Of a DNA stretch of 64,000 bases, positions 21,828 through 33,221 are shown piece by piece. The stretch spans positions 27,727,987 through 27,791,986 of the forward strand of contig NC_043987.1 in assembly GCF_902150065.1 (NCBI RefSeq), read 5' to 3'. Source of the DNA: Myripristis murdjan (lineage: Eukaryota > Chordata > Actinopteri > Holocentriformes > Holocentridae). How positions within the stretch are numbered: the first letter of the stretch is position 1; each line of letters starts with the position of its first letter. The translations under genes and the position numbers were made by a program. A model generated the notes under the pieces. It saw only the letters and a program-made list of their open reading frames with translations. It made no database searches and had not been told where the DNA came from.

Positions 21828-24800
21828 TGTTTGGGCGTCTCTATCACCCACACAGCAACTTTCACTTTCACAATGATGCCCTTTCTGTTTCAGTCAGACG
21901 ATCGTCTGTTGACATCCACCTCCTGGCTCCCGCAATCTGCCAGTATTCGGTGTCTGTTTGTGTCAGAGTAGTCACAAGGCAACTTTCGGCCATTTACAAC
22001 CCCCCCCCCCTCTCTCTGTGTGTTTGGGCATCTCTATCACCCACACACCAACTTTCACTTTCACAATGATGCCCTTTCTGTTTCAGTCAGACGATCGTCT
22101 GTTGACATCCACCTCCTGAATCTGCCAGTATTCGGTGTCTGTTTGAGTCAGAGTAGTCACAAGGCAACCCCCCCCCTCCCCCGTGTGAGCCCCGTCAGCT
22201 CACTGAATGCCAGGCCTAGTAAAAGATTATATTGCTGGAACCCCAAATACTGCCCCTTAAGGAATTCTGTCAGGATATCAAATATGTTACTCATACATGA
22301 GAGGTGGCTGTTAAAAATCATATGAAGTCTGGTGATGTAGTCATCATGTTGGAGCACTGTGGCAGTCACACACCCCAGCCAACATGTCCCTGTGGGCCCC
22401 ACATGGGTTAAAAGTGGGCTACATGGGAGCCAAGTGGGCATGGGCTTGAACTGGGCAAACTGTGTGGCCCCCATGCGGTTTTAGTGACATGGGCCCCCAA
22501 TGGGAAGCCCATGTGGGCTGACTATATGGGCCCCATAAGGGATTTGAGTGGGCTAAGTGGGCATGAGGTGGAAGTGGGTAAAATTATATAGGACTCATAT
22601 GGTTTCAATAACATGGGCCCACATGGGAAGCCCATGAGGGCTCACTATGTGGGCCCTATAAGGGATGTATGTGGGCTGAATGGGCATGGGCTTCATCTGG
22701 GTAACACTCTTTGTGTCCCATATGGTTTAAGTAATATGGGTCTCATATGGGAAGCCTATGTGTCCTGACTATATGGGCCCTATAAGGGATGCATGCGGGC
22801 TAAAAGGGCATGGGCATGAACCAGGTAACATTATATGGGACCCACATGGTTTCAGTAACTTGAGCCCCACATGAGACGCCCATGTGAGCAGGCTATATAG
22901 GCCCATTGTGGGATATATGCGGTCTAAGTGGGCATGGGCTGTGACTGGGTAACAATCTGTGGGCCCCATAAGGGATATATGTGTGCTGAATGGGCATGGG
23001 CTTCATATGGGTCACACTGTGTGTGTCCCATATGGTTTAAGTAATACAGGTCCCATATGGAAAGCCCATGTGAGCTGACTATATGGGCCCCATAAGGGAT
23101 GTATGTGGGCTAAGAGGACATGGGCATGGACCTGGTTACATTATCTGGGACCCATATGGTTTCAGTAACTTGAGCCCCACATGTGACGCCCATGTGAGCA
23201 GGCTATATAGGCCCATTGTGGGATATATGCGGTCTAAGTGGGCATGGGCTGTGACTGGGTAACAATCTGTGGGCCCCATAAGGGATATATGTGTGCTGAA
23301 TGGGCATGGGCTTCATATGGGTCACACTGTGTGTGTCCCATATGGTTTAAGTAATATGGGTCTTATATGGGAAGCCCATGTGTCCTGACTATATGGGCCC
23401 GATAAGGGATATATGTAGGCTAAAAGGGCATGGGCATGGACCTGGTTACATTATCTGGGACCCATATGGTTTCAGTAACTTGCGGCCCACATGTGACGCC
23501 CATGTGAGCAGGCTATATAGGCCCAATGTGGGATAAATGCAATCTAAGTGGGCATGGGCTGTAACTGGGTAACAATCTGTGGGCCCCATAAGGGATATAT
23601 GTGGGCTGAATGGGCATGGGCTTCATCTGGGTAACACTCTTTGTGTCCCATATGGTTTAAGTAATATGGGTCCCATATGGGAAGCCTATGTGTTCAGACT
23701 ATATGGACCCCATAAGGGATGCATGCGGGCTAAGAGGACATAGGCAGGAACCAGGTAACATTATATGGGACCCATATGGTTTCAGTAACATGGGCCCGAC
23801 ATGGGACTCCCATGTGAGCTGACTATATGGGTTTATAGTTCATAAATTTACAAGAAAAAATGTTAGTCTATTTCAGGGGTCCAGTGTCACTGCAGGTTTC
23901 ATTCCCACCAAGCAAGATCACACCTGATATGACCAATCCACTGTGATTGTCAAGACTGGTTTCCTCCTGCTTGGTTGCAATGAAAACCTGCACTCACACT
24001 GGACCCCTGGAATAGACACAAACATTCTTTTCATGTGAATTTATTTTTGACCGATTGTGCCGTATCTATTTTGCACTAGAATTTACTAGATGGGGTTTTA
24101 GTTACACCTATGTAAATGTGTACATCTACTGTCCAGTGTGAAACCCAATTGTGTGCAATTTGCATGAGGTCAACAGCATTCGCTAACTCCCAGTGTAATT
24201 CTGCTTGAAATTCATTGGGTTAAAGTGAAACGGGCCCATTATAGAACTTGTTGACAAACCCACTTGCAACCCATATTTCAGCCCATGTTTTGCCCATATA
24301 GTACCTGCATAGAACTTGAGGTGGGACCAAGATGGGCCTTGCGTATGTTGCCCAGTTGGGGCCCACTTAACACCCAGTCCTAATCCTGCTTGAAACCCAC
24401 ATGGGCAATTGGAATGGGGCCACCATGGAACCCGCGGACAATCCCATATGGGGCCCATCGGACAATCCCATATGGGGCCCGTTTTTTAGCCCACTTAGTA
24501 CCCACATGGGCCCCACATACAAATGTTGGCTGGGACTGCACTTCCTCGATTAGGTTAATCACCATACACCTGCAGAACAAGCAGAGAAGAGCACACCAAA
24601 CTTAAGTTGGACTTGGATTGCTTTGATGCAACATGAGTGTTTGGGCTCTTTATTGTGAATTATGTTTAACTGATGTATTGGCAGCATCACTAGCATCTGT
24701 TTAATTTCCTTCATTGGACACCTGTTAATTTATAAACGCTATGTTGTAATGCCAGTGAGTAATGAGTATCATCAGATGAATCCTGGTTTGTTGTACGTTT

Positions 24801-27800
24801 TATTTCACATATATTCCTGGTATCCAGCTTAATGATAGTATACATTGAAGTGTGGTTCCATCTATTTCTTGAAAATGCCCACTAAAGCTGTAGAGTCCAA
24901 GCAAGTAGTTGATGCATGCTTCATTAAAACTCTGTAGTCCAAATTCTTCATTTCAGCACTTTACTGAAAATTTCATTATTAAAGTACAAAATAAAAAATT
25001 GCAAGAAAATACTTTAAACATACAACAAAAGCATGATTAATGCGACAAACACAGTCAAAGACTAGTGTGTGCTAAATTTAAACTATGTAACAAGCACATG
25101 CCAAATGTGACATGTTAACCAATCAGAAGCCAGGGCTTGGTCCTAATTAAGCACACTGCCGTGCAACTATCAAACTGCTTATTATCCTTAGAAAGTCAAA
25201 TACAGCAAAATCTGAATTATTTAAAGCTATGTAAATGGCTCTAACAAGAATATTGTGTCACAATCAGTCATTAAGATGGAAAAAGATCAAAAAACAGGGT
25301 CAAGGTTAAAAAAAAAAGCTGAAGTGATGCTGTGTTTTCAAAAGTAGATTTCTTAATGCTGTTTTGTGTTACAGAGAGGAACTACAGAGGGAATTATGCC
25401 ATTACATCTCAGATACCCTCAGATGCATTGACACAGTGGGGAAATTCTTTGACACTCTCTCTGTTCAGGTTCAAGTATCATTTTTCAATAGGAGTGTGGT
25501 TCCATCTATTTCTTGAAAATGCCCACTAAAGCTGTAGAGTCCAAGCAGGTAGTTGATGCGTGCCTCATTAAAACTCTGTAGTCCAAATTCTTCATTTCAA
25601 CACTTTACTGAAAACCTTATTATTTAAGTACAAAATAAAATCTTGCAAGAAAATACTTCAAACATACAACAAAAGCATGATTAACACAACAAACACAGTC
25701 AAAGACTAGTGTGCGCTAAATTTAAACTATGTAACAAGCACATGCCAAATGTGACATGTTAACCAATCAGAAACCAGGGCTGACTGCAGTCAGCCCTGGT
25801 TTCTAGGGCTGACTAGACCTTGGGTGTTTTGAAAGGCGCTATATAAATCGAAGTTTTTATTATTATTATTATTATTATTATTAGTCATTATTCCTAATTA
25901 GGCACACTGCAGTGCAAGTACTGAGCTGGTTATTATCATTAGAAAGTCAAATACAGAAAAAGTATTTAAAGCTATGTTTATATGATGTAAATGGCTCTAA
26001 CAACAAGAAAATTGGGTCACAATCAGTCATTAAAATGGAAAAAGATCAAAAAACAGTGTCAAGGTTAAAATAGCTAGCGTGATGCTGTGTTTTCAAAAGT
26101 AAATTTCTTAATGTTGCTTTGTGTTACAGAGAGGAACTACAGAGGAAATTATGTGATTACATCTCAGATACCCTCAGCTGCATTGACACAGTGGGGAAAT
26201 TCTTTGACACTCTCTCTGAATGGGAGCAAGAGAGGAAGACAGAGGTCACCGAGCTGAACAAAATCAAAGATGAGGCTGACCTGAACTCGGTGTTGAAGAA
26301 GGCTCTAGGAGGCTTGGAGAAGCTTGACTCCTTCCTGGATGCTGTGGAGCGGCTGGCGGTCACCTCGCTGCAGGTGTTCATGAAGAACAAGGTCTTACAG
26401 CTGCCCCAAGAGATCAGCCTTGAAAAAGTTCAGGCTGTCATTAACGATTCAAAGAATGTCTGCCCATTTCTTCTTGAGTTTAAGAGAGATGACAGGACCT
26501 TCTTCCGCCCAAACATTAAAAATGTGGAAGTGTTTGCAGCTCAATTGGGAAGATACCTATGGATCACCCAGAAACTCTGTCGCATGATTAAGAAAAGGTA
26601 AGCTTGCAGTTTTTCAGTGCTTTCCCTGAAATAATACACAAATTGACACAATATCTCAAAATGTATTTTTATTTCCTATTCACAGCTCTGTACATGACTT
26701 AGGACAGAAGAGGATTGAACCAAAAATGGTTCATCTTGCTGTGGATGTGTCTGAAGAAAACATACAAAATATGTTTGGTCATATACGTCAGCTGGTCAGT
26801 ATCAGGTCAGTATCAGGTAAGCATTATTAATGTAGGATCTTTTGGACCCAGAACTTATTATCAGTTGTTCTGTCCACCTATTGTGATGCAGGACAGCTGG
26901 CACTTTTTGAGACATTTTTTTTTTTTTTTACTTCAAAAATGAATGTAAAAATATAAACGTAAGGAAAACTTGATTGAGCTTCATTTTTATTTTTAATAAA
27001 TAGATATAAAACTTACCTGTATAAAATTATGAAAACCCAAGAACCAAAGGCTTAGGCGTTTAGCCTAAGACATGGCCCTAAGCCTGCAAAGCCTTACAAT
27101 ACACAAAGGGGCTCAAGGTACTTGGAGACTTCAGATGTTTGTTTCCAACAACAGTTACACTTTAAAAAGAAATGTTGCAAAGAGGACAGAGTGGCAGAAC
27201 ACAAGAATTCAATATGGACAACACATCCAGCCTAACCCATGGCGGTACATTACCAGCGGGCAGGACACCTTTCCTCTTCCTCCCTCAAGGTGATATTCAT
27301 AGAAGTGATCCCCAAACCCCCAAGATGAGGAGACCAACTCAGGACCCTTCTCCAATGGGAGACTTTTTGGATCAGTATGCTCAAGGCCACAACATTCCCC
27401 TGATTGAATGAAGAATGTGACTTCTCCCCTTTCCTGTGAAGTGTGGACTCTGCATGTATGTTTTCAAATGGATACCTTTTCTAGCTTTTTGTCTTTCTAG
27501 TATATGTACTATGTGTCTCTGTCAGTGTGTTTTTAATGGACTATGTTTGGTTACCTACTTGTTGTTAGTCACATGATTTGTGATATAATGGGAAGGCCCC
27601 ACCTACTGAACTCCTAAGAGTGCCCATTTAAAACTGTTCAACTTCCTGTTGCAATGCACTGATGAAGGCCAAAATAGCCGCAACGCGTAGGCCCATGTGT
27701 TTTTAACCTGTTTTCCCTGTGAAAATTAAAGGCTTTTTGATATTTTTTTTTCTAAACGGAGTGTCTTTGCAACATTTCTTTTTGAACCTGTAAAGCCTCA

Positions 27801-29120
27801 TTTTGGAATATGGTAAAACGTCAAGTAAAAGCCAAGTCCCAGTTTAATACCAGAACCCTTTTAATGACCGGGTATGGCCACACGTTTTTTCTTTTTTTCC
27901 CCCCAAAAATATGATATGATGGTTCAAGTTTAAGTTCGAGTTTATTTAAAAGTCCAATATCAGTTGAAGTTTTACAGTACTTTGAAAGTTACATGTTTCA
28001 TAATCAAAACAGGGACCCGGTTTGCGTTATAGCATTGTAACTAGTGATCACAAACTACAATGGGTACCGTTAAGTTAACATCAAGCATAGCAATAATAAC
28101 CAAACTTTTCCTGCAATCTCCTCTCTCTTTATCAGGATGGACCAGCACTTCAGGCTGGTGTTCTTGTTCCAGGATGTGTCGTGTTCAGAGTTCATCAGTG
28201 AGTACAGCGAGCGAAAACCCAGGGTCCTGCAGTTTCTGTCTGACCTAGAGAAGACAGCTGTCAAACTCGACGAGATGAAGCTGGGGGCGGACATCTCAGG
28301 TGTGACCAGCAGCTCGGTGGGGGCAGTTGGAAGTGTGCTTTCCATCATTGGTCTGATCTTAGCCCCCTTTACAGCTGGAGCATCTTTAGGTCTGACCATG
28401 ACTGGAGCAGGGCTGGGAATTACCAGTGGAGTCACTGCTGTAGTCACCACAACCACAGAGAGTGAAGTCAATCGTAAAAATCAAAATAAAGCCAATGAAC
28501 TCTTCCAAAACCTTATGGGGAATATGGAGATTATCCAGCATTGTTTGGAGAAAGCATCCTTTCATCCAGTCACTAGAGATGGAGTGGGTAAATCAGATGT
28601 GGCCGACACAGTAGTAACAGGAGTGTGTGGATCTGGTGAGATTGCAAAAGATATTATTTCTTTTATCATTGACCTGCGAGAGCCAAAACCCATGCAGAGT
28701 GCAAATGAGATTGAGATGGTGGTCCAGGGAGCTGAAACAACAGCTAATGAGGTGCAGATTGCAAATGAGGTTGAGGAGGTGGCCCAGGGAGCTGAAGCAA
28801 TTGCTCAGATGCCCAGGGTGGCCGCAGGTACAGGACAGGCAGCTGCCAGAGGGGCTGCTGCCCTCAGCATGCCAGTCAGAGCTGGTTTCGGCGTCCTCAA
28901 TGGACTTTTCCTTGGCTTGGATATCTATAACATCTGTAAAGACAGCACCAGTCTGCACCATGGCAGCAAGAGTGAAGCCTCAGAGTTCATCAGAGCCAGA
29001 TCTGCACTTTGGCGTTCAGAGCTGGACTCATGGCAGAAGATCCATGACTCCCTGCGTCAAGGCTTGGAGACATCAGAGAAAAACAAAAAAATCCTGCAGA
29101 AGCCATTTTATCCAGAGTGA
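21147..29120 (+). CDS. Apolipoprotein L-like gene 2 (four coding exons)
   Basis: Exons are 21147-21208, 26130-26597, 26686-26805 and 28136-29120, together 1635 bp and 544 residues, with phase-2 introns as in gene 1. The first exon reads MSRQRNDNRKPNGDRQ. The last exon carries the ApoL core (VGSVLSIIGLILAPFTAG, then MTGAGLGITSG) and the C-terminal FGVLNGLFLGLDIYNIC segment. It is a close sister of gene 1. Intron 1 is 4.9 kb because of a TIR element and a tandem duplication that includes a truncated exon 2 copy. Exon 3 ends in an 11-bp tandem duplication (GTCAGTATCAG) that creates two adjacent donors. Only the upstream, weaker one (GTCAGT) keeps the frame. The likely role is interferon-inducible membrane activity, inferred from family and promoter. 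AATAAA lies near 29206. Confidence 0.82.
21754..21830. repeat. (CT)n(GT)n microsatellite in intron 1 of gene 2
   Basis: A run of CT repeats passes directly into GT repeats. Confidence 0.95.
21831..22190. repeat. 193-bp direct tandem duplication with IRF-like words
   Basis: Two copies, starting at 21831 and 22024, share TTGGGC-TCTCTATCACCCACAC, AACTTTCACTTTCACAATG and CAGACGATCGTCTGTTGACA. The TTTCACTTTCAC word fits the ISRE/IRF consensus on the - strand. A related single copy is in intron 1 of gene 1 near 5650-5700. Confidence 0.75.
22431..23840. repeat. Tandem array with 310-bp higher-order period
   Basis: The landmark GGGCTTCAT-TGGGT occurs at about 22689, 22999, 23309 and 23619, exactly 310 bp apart. 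Each 310-bp unit consists of about two 124-bp and one 62-bp related sub-units, all built on GGGCATGGG, CATATGGTTT and GGGCCCCATAAGGGAT words. Confidence 0.85.
23840..24050. mobile_element. Palindromic MITE nested in the repeat element
   Basis: Arms pair over about 80 bases: left GTCTATTTCAGGGGTCCAGTG, right on the opposite strand GTCTATTCCAGGGGTCCAGTG. Pairing continues inward through GCAGGTTT(T)CATT and ACCAAGCA, and outward through AATGTT and ATAAATT. It is a foldback element with no coding capacity. Confidence 0.7.
25375..25463 (+). pseudogene. Truncated ApoL exon 2 copy
   Basis: After an intact acceptor (TTTTGTGTTACAG) the first 89 bases match exon 2 of gene 2, then homology stops abruptly at CTCTCTCTG and intron-like sequence resumes. 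It has no donor at the break. If spliced in, it would disturb the gene 2 message; the full exon lies at 26130-26597. Confidence 0.8.
25769..25804. repeat. Perfect 36-bp palindrome
   Basis: AGAAACCAGGGCTGACTG is followed directly by its exact reverse complement, with no spacer. Copy A of the duplication has only the left part (AGAAGCCAGGGCT), so the palindrome arose in copy B. Confidence 0.9.
25805..25895 (+). mobile_element. LINE/SINE 3' tail insertion with (ATT)n
   Basis: CTTGGGTGTTTTGAAAGGCG followed by CTATATAAAT and a (TTA)n run is the common 3' tail of fish L2-type retroposons. It is absent from the parallel copy A, so it is an insertion after the duplication. Confidence 0.65.
27093..27786 (+). 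mobile_element. Retroposon-like insertion in intron 3 of gene 2, with hammerhead-like motif
   Basis: Compared with intron 3 of gene 1, about 700 bp is inserted here, flanked by near-identical CCTGCAAAGCCT and CCTGTAAAGCCT (a likely target duplication). The element has internal inverted copies of AAAAAGAAATGTTGCAAAGA (near 27163 and, on the - strand, near 27765-27783). Near its 3' end, CTGATGAAGGCC (27659) then GCCGCAACGCG resembles a hammerhead ribozyme core, as found in Penelope-like elements. A 79-codon open frame (27172-27411) resembles nothing I know. Family assignment is tentative. Confidence 0.5.
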
Positions 29121-30125
29121 GATAAATAGATAAAAATTAAAGTTCCATTTGATCCACTGGGTCAGAACCAAAACAAAACTAGTTTGCATCATGTAGTAGA
29201 AGGAGTTAATAAATACATAATAGAATCACATAGGTTTACTTAAATATTGTTAACTGATGCAATTTACATTATATTATATACTGATGTGTAGCCTAATACC
29301 ACATGCACCTCAAAACTAACTCTTCCTAACATGCTAACATGGTAAATGATGTTATTCCTGTGCCTAACCTCGAATGTCTGCCTTGCCTCGCCTTGATTCA
29401 TGTGTCACTTCACAGTTCACTATAATCTGCAAATATCACATATAACTAAAGTTTCCAGCAGTGTGTCAGTGGTGTGGCTCCTCTGTCCTGAGACAACTGT
29501 CATTTTTTACTTTGTCTGATAGTGCAGGAAGCTTTTCATTTGCTCTGAAATAAGTAGAATGGGTCAGACATGAACTGCTGGCTTTAGTAGAGATTACTTG
29601 TCATGCTAATGAACAACCTGCATTTAATTATTATGAGTGCTAAAGCATTACACTCATACATAATTGCATTTATATTTCAAACATTGGAGGTAGATAGATA
29701 GTTCACAGATTTTGTTTTGTTTTTCTCTCAACATTAATCATGGCAACCCTTTCCAATTTCAAAGTCATGCTCTACAATCGTTTAATTTTAAAACTTTTAA
29801 AACTGTATTCAACAATGACTTATTTCTTGTCCAGAGATTTACAGCTATTTTTGTTTTTGTCATATTTTCCAATTATAAATGACAGTGTTTAACAGTTGGA
29901 CTGTAGTAAAACTGTGTTTGGTGGTGTTGGTTTGCTTTTACTGATTGATTGAAATAAAACTTGCCTTTGACCCTCTATTGCATCCTTGTTGTGGCAGATT
30001 TCTCTTCTCTTTCTGGGGAGTCAACACATGAGTCGATAAAGATCAATACATAAAAATAAAAAGGGACTTTGAATTCAGAAGGTGTGGTTCATTATATACA
30101 TGTCATTTTGTATTTAGTGGTACTA
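29121..30125. other. 3' flank of gene 2, duplicate of the gene 1 flank
   Basis: This is homologous to 8657-9620. It contains an extra stretch of AT-rich sequence (about 29810-29990) relative to gene 1. No exon is seen. Confidence 0.6.
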
Positions 30126-31391
30126 GAGGAGTAAAAAACTGACATCTGATGGCCTGGGGTAAGAAACTGGTCTTAAGCCTATTAGTGTGGCTTCTGCACC
30201 TGAAGCACCTCCCTGAGGGCAGCAGGTTGAACAGGTGCTGTCCAGCATGCATTCTGTATAATATGTGGAATACAGCTACAAATATGCTCCTTTTGTGCAG
30301 ACTTAAATGTGTTCTTAAGCCCTAGTATTCATCGTATGTCTGACGTTCTTGCACTGCATGTGAATTCTTTATTTGCAGCAAAGTGCTATATAGGACAAAA
30401 TCTGCTACAACTAATGTGCAGGATGATTTAAGTGAATGTGATTTTCTTTTATTTCAGGGTGAAATGCCACCTCATGTAAAAGTTTCAGTAATTTGTTACC
30501 GAATGAAGTGAAGGATCAAGAGACCTCTGATCGTCAGAGCTAATTATGCCCAGCAGAGGGCGCTACACACCCACCACCATGTTCAACAGTTTGTTAGGCG
30601 CCGTGTGTGTCGAGGGTTTCCTTTGGCTTTCTCCAAATCCAAACAAACACCTGTACAGATTCAGGAAAAATAATTAAAAAATAAAATAAAATAATTGTGT
30701 CAAAGTGGTAACACTGGACACTGCAGTGTTTTTATTCCCCTGATTGTGCAGGTAACTGAGTTAATATGATATCTCAATTAAAATAAAGAAATGAATTAAT
30801 AATAATAATAATGACGATGATGACGACAACAACAACAATAATAATAACAATAATAATAATAATAGTAATAATAATGTGAGAGAGATAATTAGTCATCATC
30901 TCCACACTAAGCTATCTTTGAATTAATGGAAAAATGCATAAACTTGACAGGTCTAAGTATTTCCTGTTGTTGGATTTTGATGAGAAAAAGGGTGACAAAA
31001 CTTTTGATGCAGGAAAGGAAACTGAATTTTCCAGCTTTAAGAAACACATAACAGGTTGGGCTCTATACACAGCAGAGTTCTTCGCATTTCCAGTCAAATC
31101 TCAGCCGCATCTCATCTTCCACTGATGCCCTCTCACACCCGCATGAATAATTAAATAATCTGAGCCTGAACTGACGTGATCGGCTCGAGCCTGTAATAAC
31201 TTACAGGTATATAACATTATTATTGATTAACGGCGCATTAAAATGAGGCTGGGGTGAGCAAGAATGTCTCCCTTTGTTAACTGCCAGCTGTATGTCATTT
31301 TATTCTTAGCTTTATTTATTTATATATATTTTTTGCGCGTCAGGAGGAGCAGCAAAGTGAGGATTTCAATGTACTTATAACAATACCCCCC

Positions 31392-31464
31392 AACAAAACA
31401 AAACAAAACAAAACAAAACAAAACAAAACAAAACAAAACAAAACAAAACAAAACAAAACAAAAC
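31392..31464. repeat. (AAAAC)n microsatellite
   Basis: About fourteen tandem copies of the pentamer. Confidence 0.95.
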
Positions 31465-32435
31465 ACTTAGGTATTTGGTCTTGGCAAATGGAAATGAGGC
31501 ATATTTATTTGCTTACAGAGCACGAAAGCGAGATCAAGTTGCCAGGTGAGCCTCATGTGGAAATGGTTGCTCATGTCAGGTGTGAACGGACGGCCTGAGA
31601 GCTGTTGTCCACCTGTGATGGGATCACCAAAGACGCATCTGGAAACAGGGTCTTGGTGCACATTCTCAGCACATTGTTGGTGGCTAGTTCTAACAAGCAC
31701 CGGTTGAAGTGTGAAGAAATGTGGAAGGATTCCGTGCGCGGAGCCTCTGATGGCTTTTAGAGTGCTTTTTCTTACAGTGCAGTTGTTACCACTTGCACAC
31801 GATCGCACAGGCATTCTGGGTAAGCGAGTCCACAGCTCGTAGTCCAGTCCGGCAGCTCAATAAATGCGATGCTTGCTCCTACTGACTCCTCAACAACTTT
31901 CAGCCCTTAGTTCCTGAGACAATGAAATCCCAAACCTCAAATAAGATAAAATGTATGTAGCTCCGTTAGTATCCTCAATAGGCTACAGTAAACATTGTAT
32001 TGTATTTTCCCTCAAACAATGCTAAGATCAGAGGGTATTTATTACTTAGTAGCCTACTGGAGGCGTGGGAAAGTGTGAAAAAATAGGCTAAGATGGGTAA
32101 CTAATTAGGGTATAAGGTATGAGGCAATAACATGAATTAGGAGCACTAAATGGGCATAAATGTGCCAAAAAATAAATAAAGAGTAGGAACATGTAGGCCT
32201 ACATTTTTGGCCGACTTAAAGGCCGACTGGATCAGTTAATCAATTAATTAATTAGTTTTCTTCCTCAGCTTACAAACATGGATGTGATATCGACAGGGAG
32301 CTCAAAGATATTAGAAGATATTAGAGTAAATGTAAACATATATTTGTCAAACACAATTATTTTCACAGAAACATAACACACATCTTTAATAAATGTGCGC
32401 TGCCAAGACTTAATGGAATAAATTCTTGATTTTGT

Positions 32436-32439
<4 letters not shown>

Positions 32440-32510
<71 letters not shown>

Positions 32511-32512
32511 GT
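32440..32512. repeat. (GT)n(GA)n(GC/GA)n microsatellite upstream of gene 3
   Basis: GT repeats, then GA repeats, then GAGC repeats, ending about 50 bp before the ISRE-like site. Confidence 0.95.
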
Positions 32513-32562
32513 TGAACAGGTTGTAGACAGGGGAGTGGTTCAGGTTTTGGACGTGGATTGAG

Positions 32563-32574
32563 GAAATCGAAACC
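32563..32574 (+). promoter_or_regulatory. ISRE-like site upstream of ApoL gene 3
   Basis: GAAATCGAAACC matches GAAANNGAAAC, about 150 bp before the exon 1 ATG. Flanking sequence (ACGTGGAT, CCCAACA, TTTTCCAGCCT) is shared with the gene 4 promoter. Confidence 0.6.
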
Positions 32575-32724
32575 CAACATACCGATGCGCTGGTCACGTC
32601 GACATTTTTACTCTTCACACTTTGTCCAGTTTTTTCCAGGTCACGATATACAAGTGAAGTGTTTTCCAGCCTATATGGCTTCAGATTTCTGAACTTGATT
32701 TTATTTATCCGCGCAGTGAATAAG

Positions 32725-32997
32725 ATGGAGCCGCAAGAAGCCGACGAGGAGGAACCGGACAAACAGGTGTTTCTGCTCAGGTACGCTTGAATAGATTGGA
32801 TAGGCCGGAGGAAGAAAACTGAGCAAATGAGTAAATCTGGCGAAGAGTCATACATAGGACTAGTTTGTGTTGATTAGATTTGTTGCTTGTTCGTCTCTGT
32901 GTTACGTTAAATGTCTTTCAAGTAACTTCTGTGCCTTTAGTGTCGACTTTATCCAATAAAACAAAACAAAGTAATGGTTAAGTAAGGCGAAAGTAAC

Positions 32998-33052
<55 letters not shown>

Positions 33053-33185
33053 ACACACACAGGCGCGCGCGCACACACACACGCACGCACATTGCTCAAA
33101 GAATTTCACATATATGTTATCAAAGTTCAAATATATTTAAAATGTATTATTGTTTTAAGTTATTATTATTATTATTATTATTATT

Positions 33186-33221
<36 letters not shown>

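Larger units (their letters stand above)
22374..24534. mobile_element. TIR-bounded element built of GGGCCCCAT-rich repeats
   Basis: The left end CCCAGCCAACATGT...GTGGGCCCCACATGGG is mirrored at the right end (CCCATGTGGG...ATGTTGGCTGGG on the + strand as ACCCACATGGGCCCCACA then ATGTTGGCTGGG). The left two thirds is a tandem array; the right third holds inverted-orientation repeat units and a nested palindrome. No transposase frame is present, and no target duplication could be confirmed. It fits a non-autonomous DNA transposon with expanded subterminal repeats. It sits in intron 1 of ApoL gene 2. Confidence 0.6.
24845..26130 (+). repeat. Tandem duplication of intron 1 end plus start of exon 2 (gene 2)
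   Basis: Copy A (about 24848-25463) and copy B (about 25492-26220) share about 600 bp of intron 1 and the beginning of exon 2, offset by 644 bp and, after an insertion in copy B, by 755 bp. Copy A ends inside exon 2. Confidence 0.8.
30126..32562. other. Intergenic region between genes 2 and 3
   Basis: No gene is recognised. There are (AAT)n/(GAC)n runs near 30797-30875 and the two upstream blocks shared with gene 1. A stretch at about 30143-30260 (GGCCTGGGGTAAGAAACTGG then GGCAGCAGGTTGAACAGG) looks like a fish interspersed-repeat fragment of unknown class. Confidence 0.4.

Noticed and set aside
22374-24534. Possible CRISPR-like or regulatory array
   Set aside because: There are no short identical repeats with unique spacers; it is a degenerate tandem array in a eukaryotic intron.
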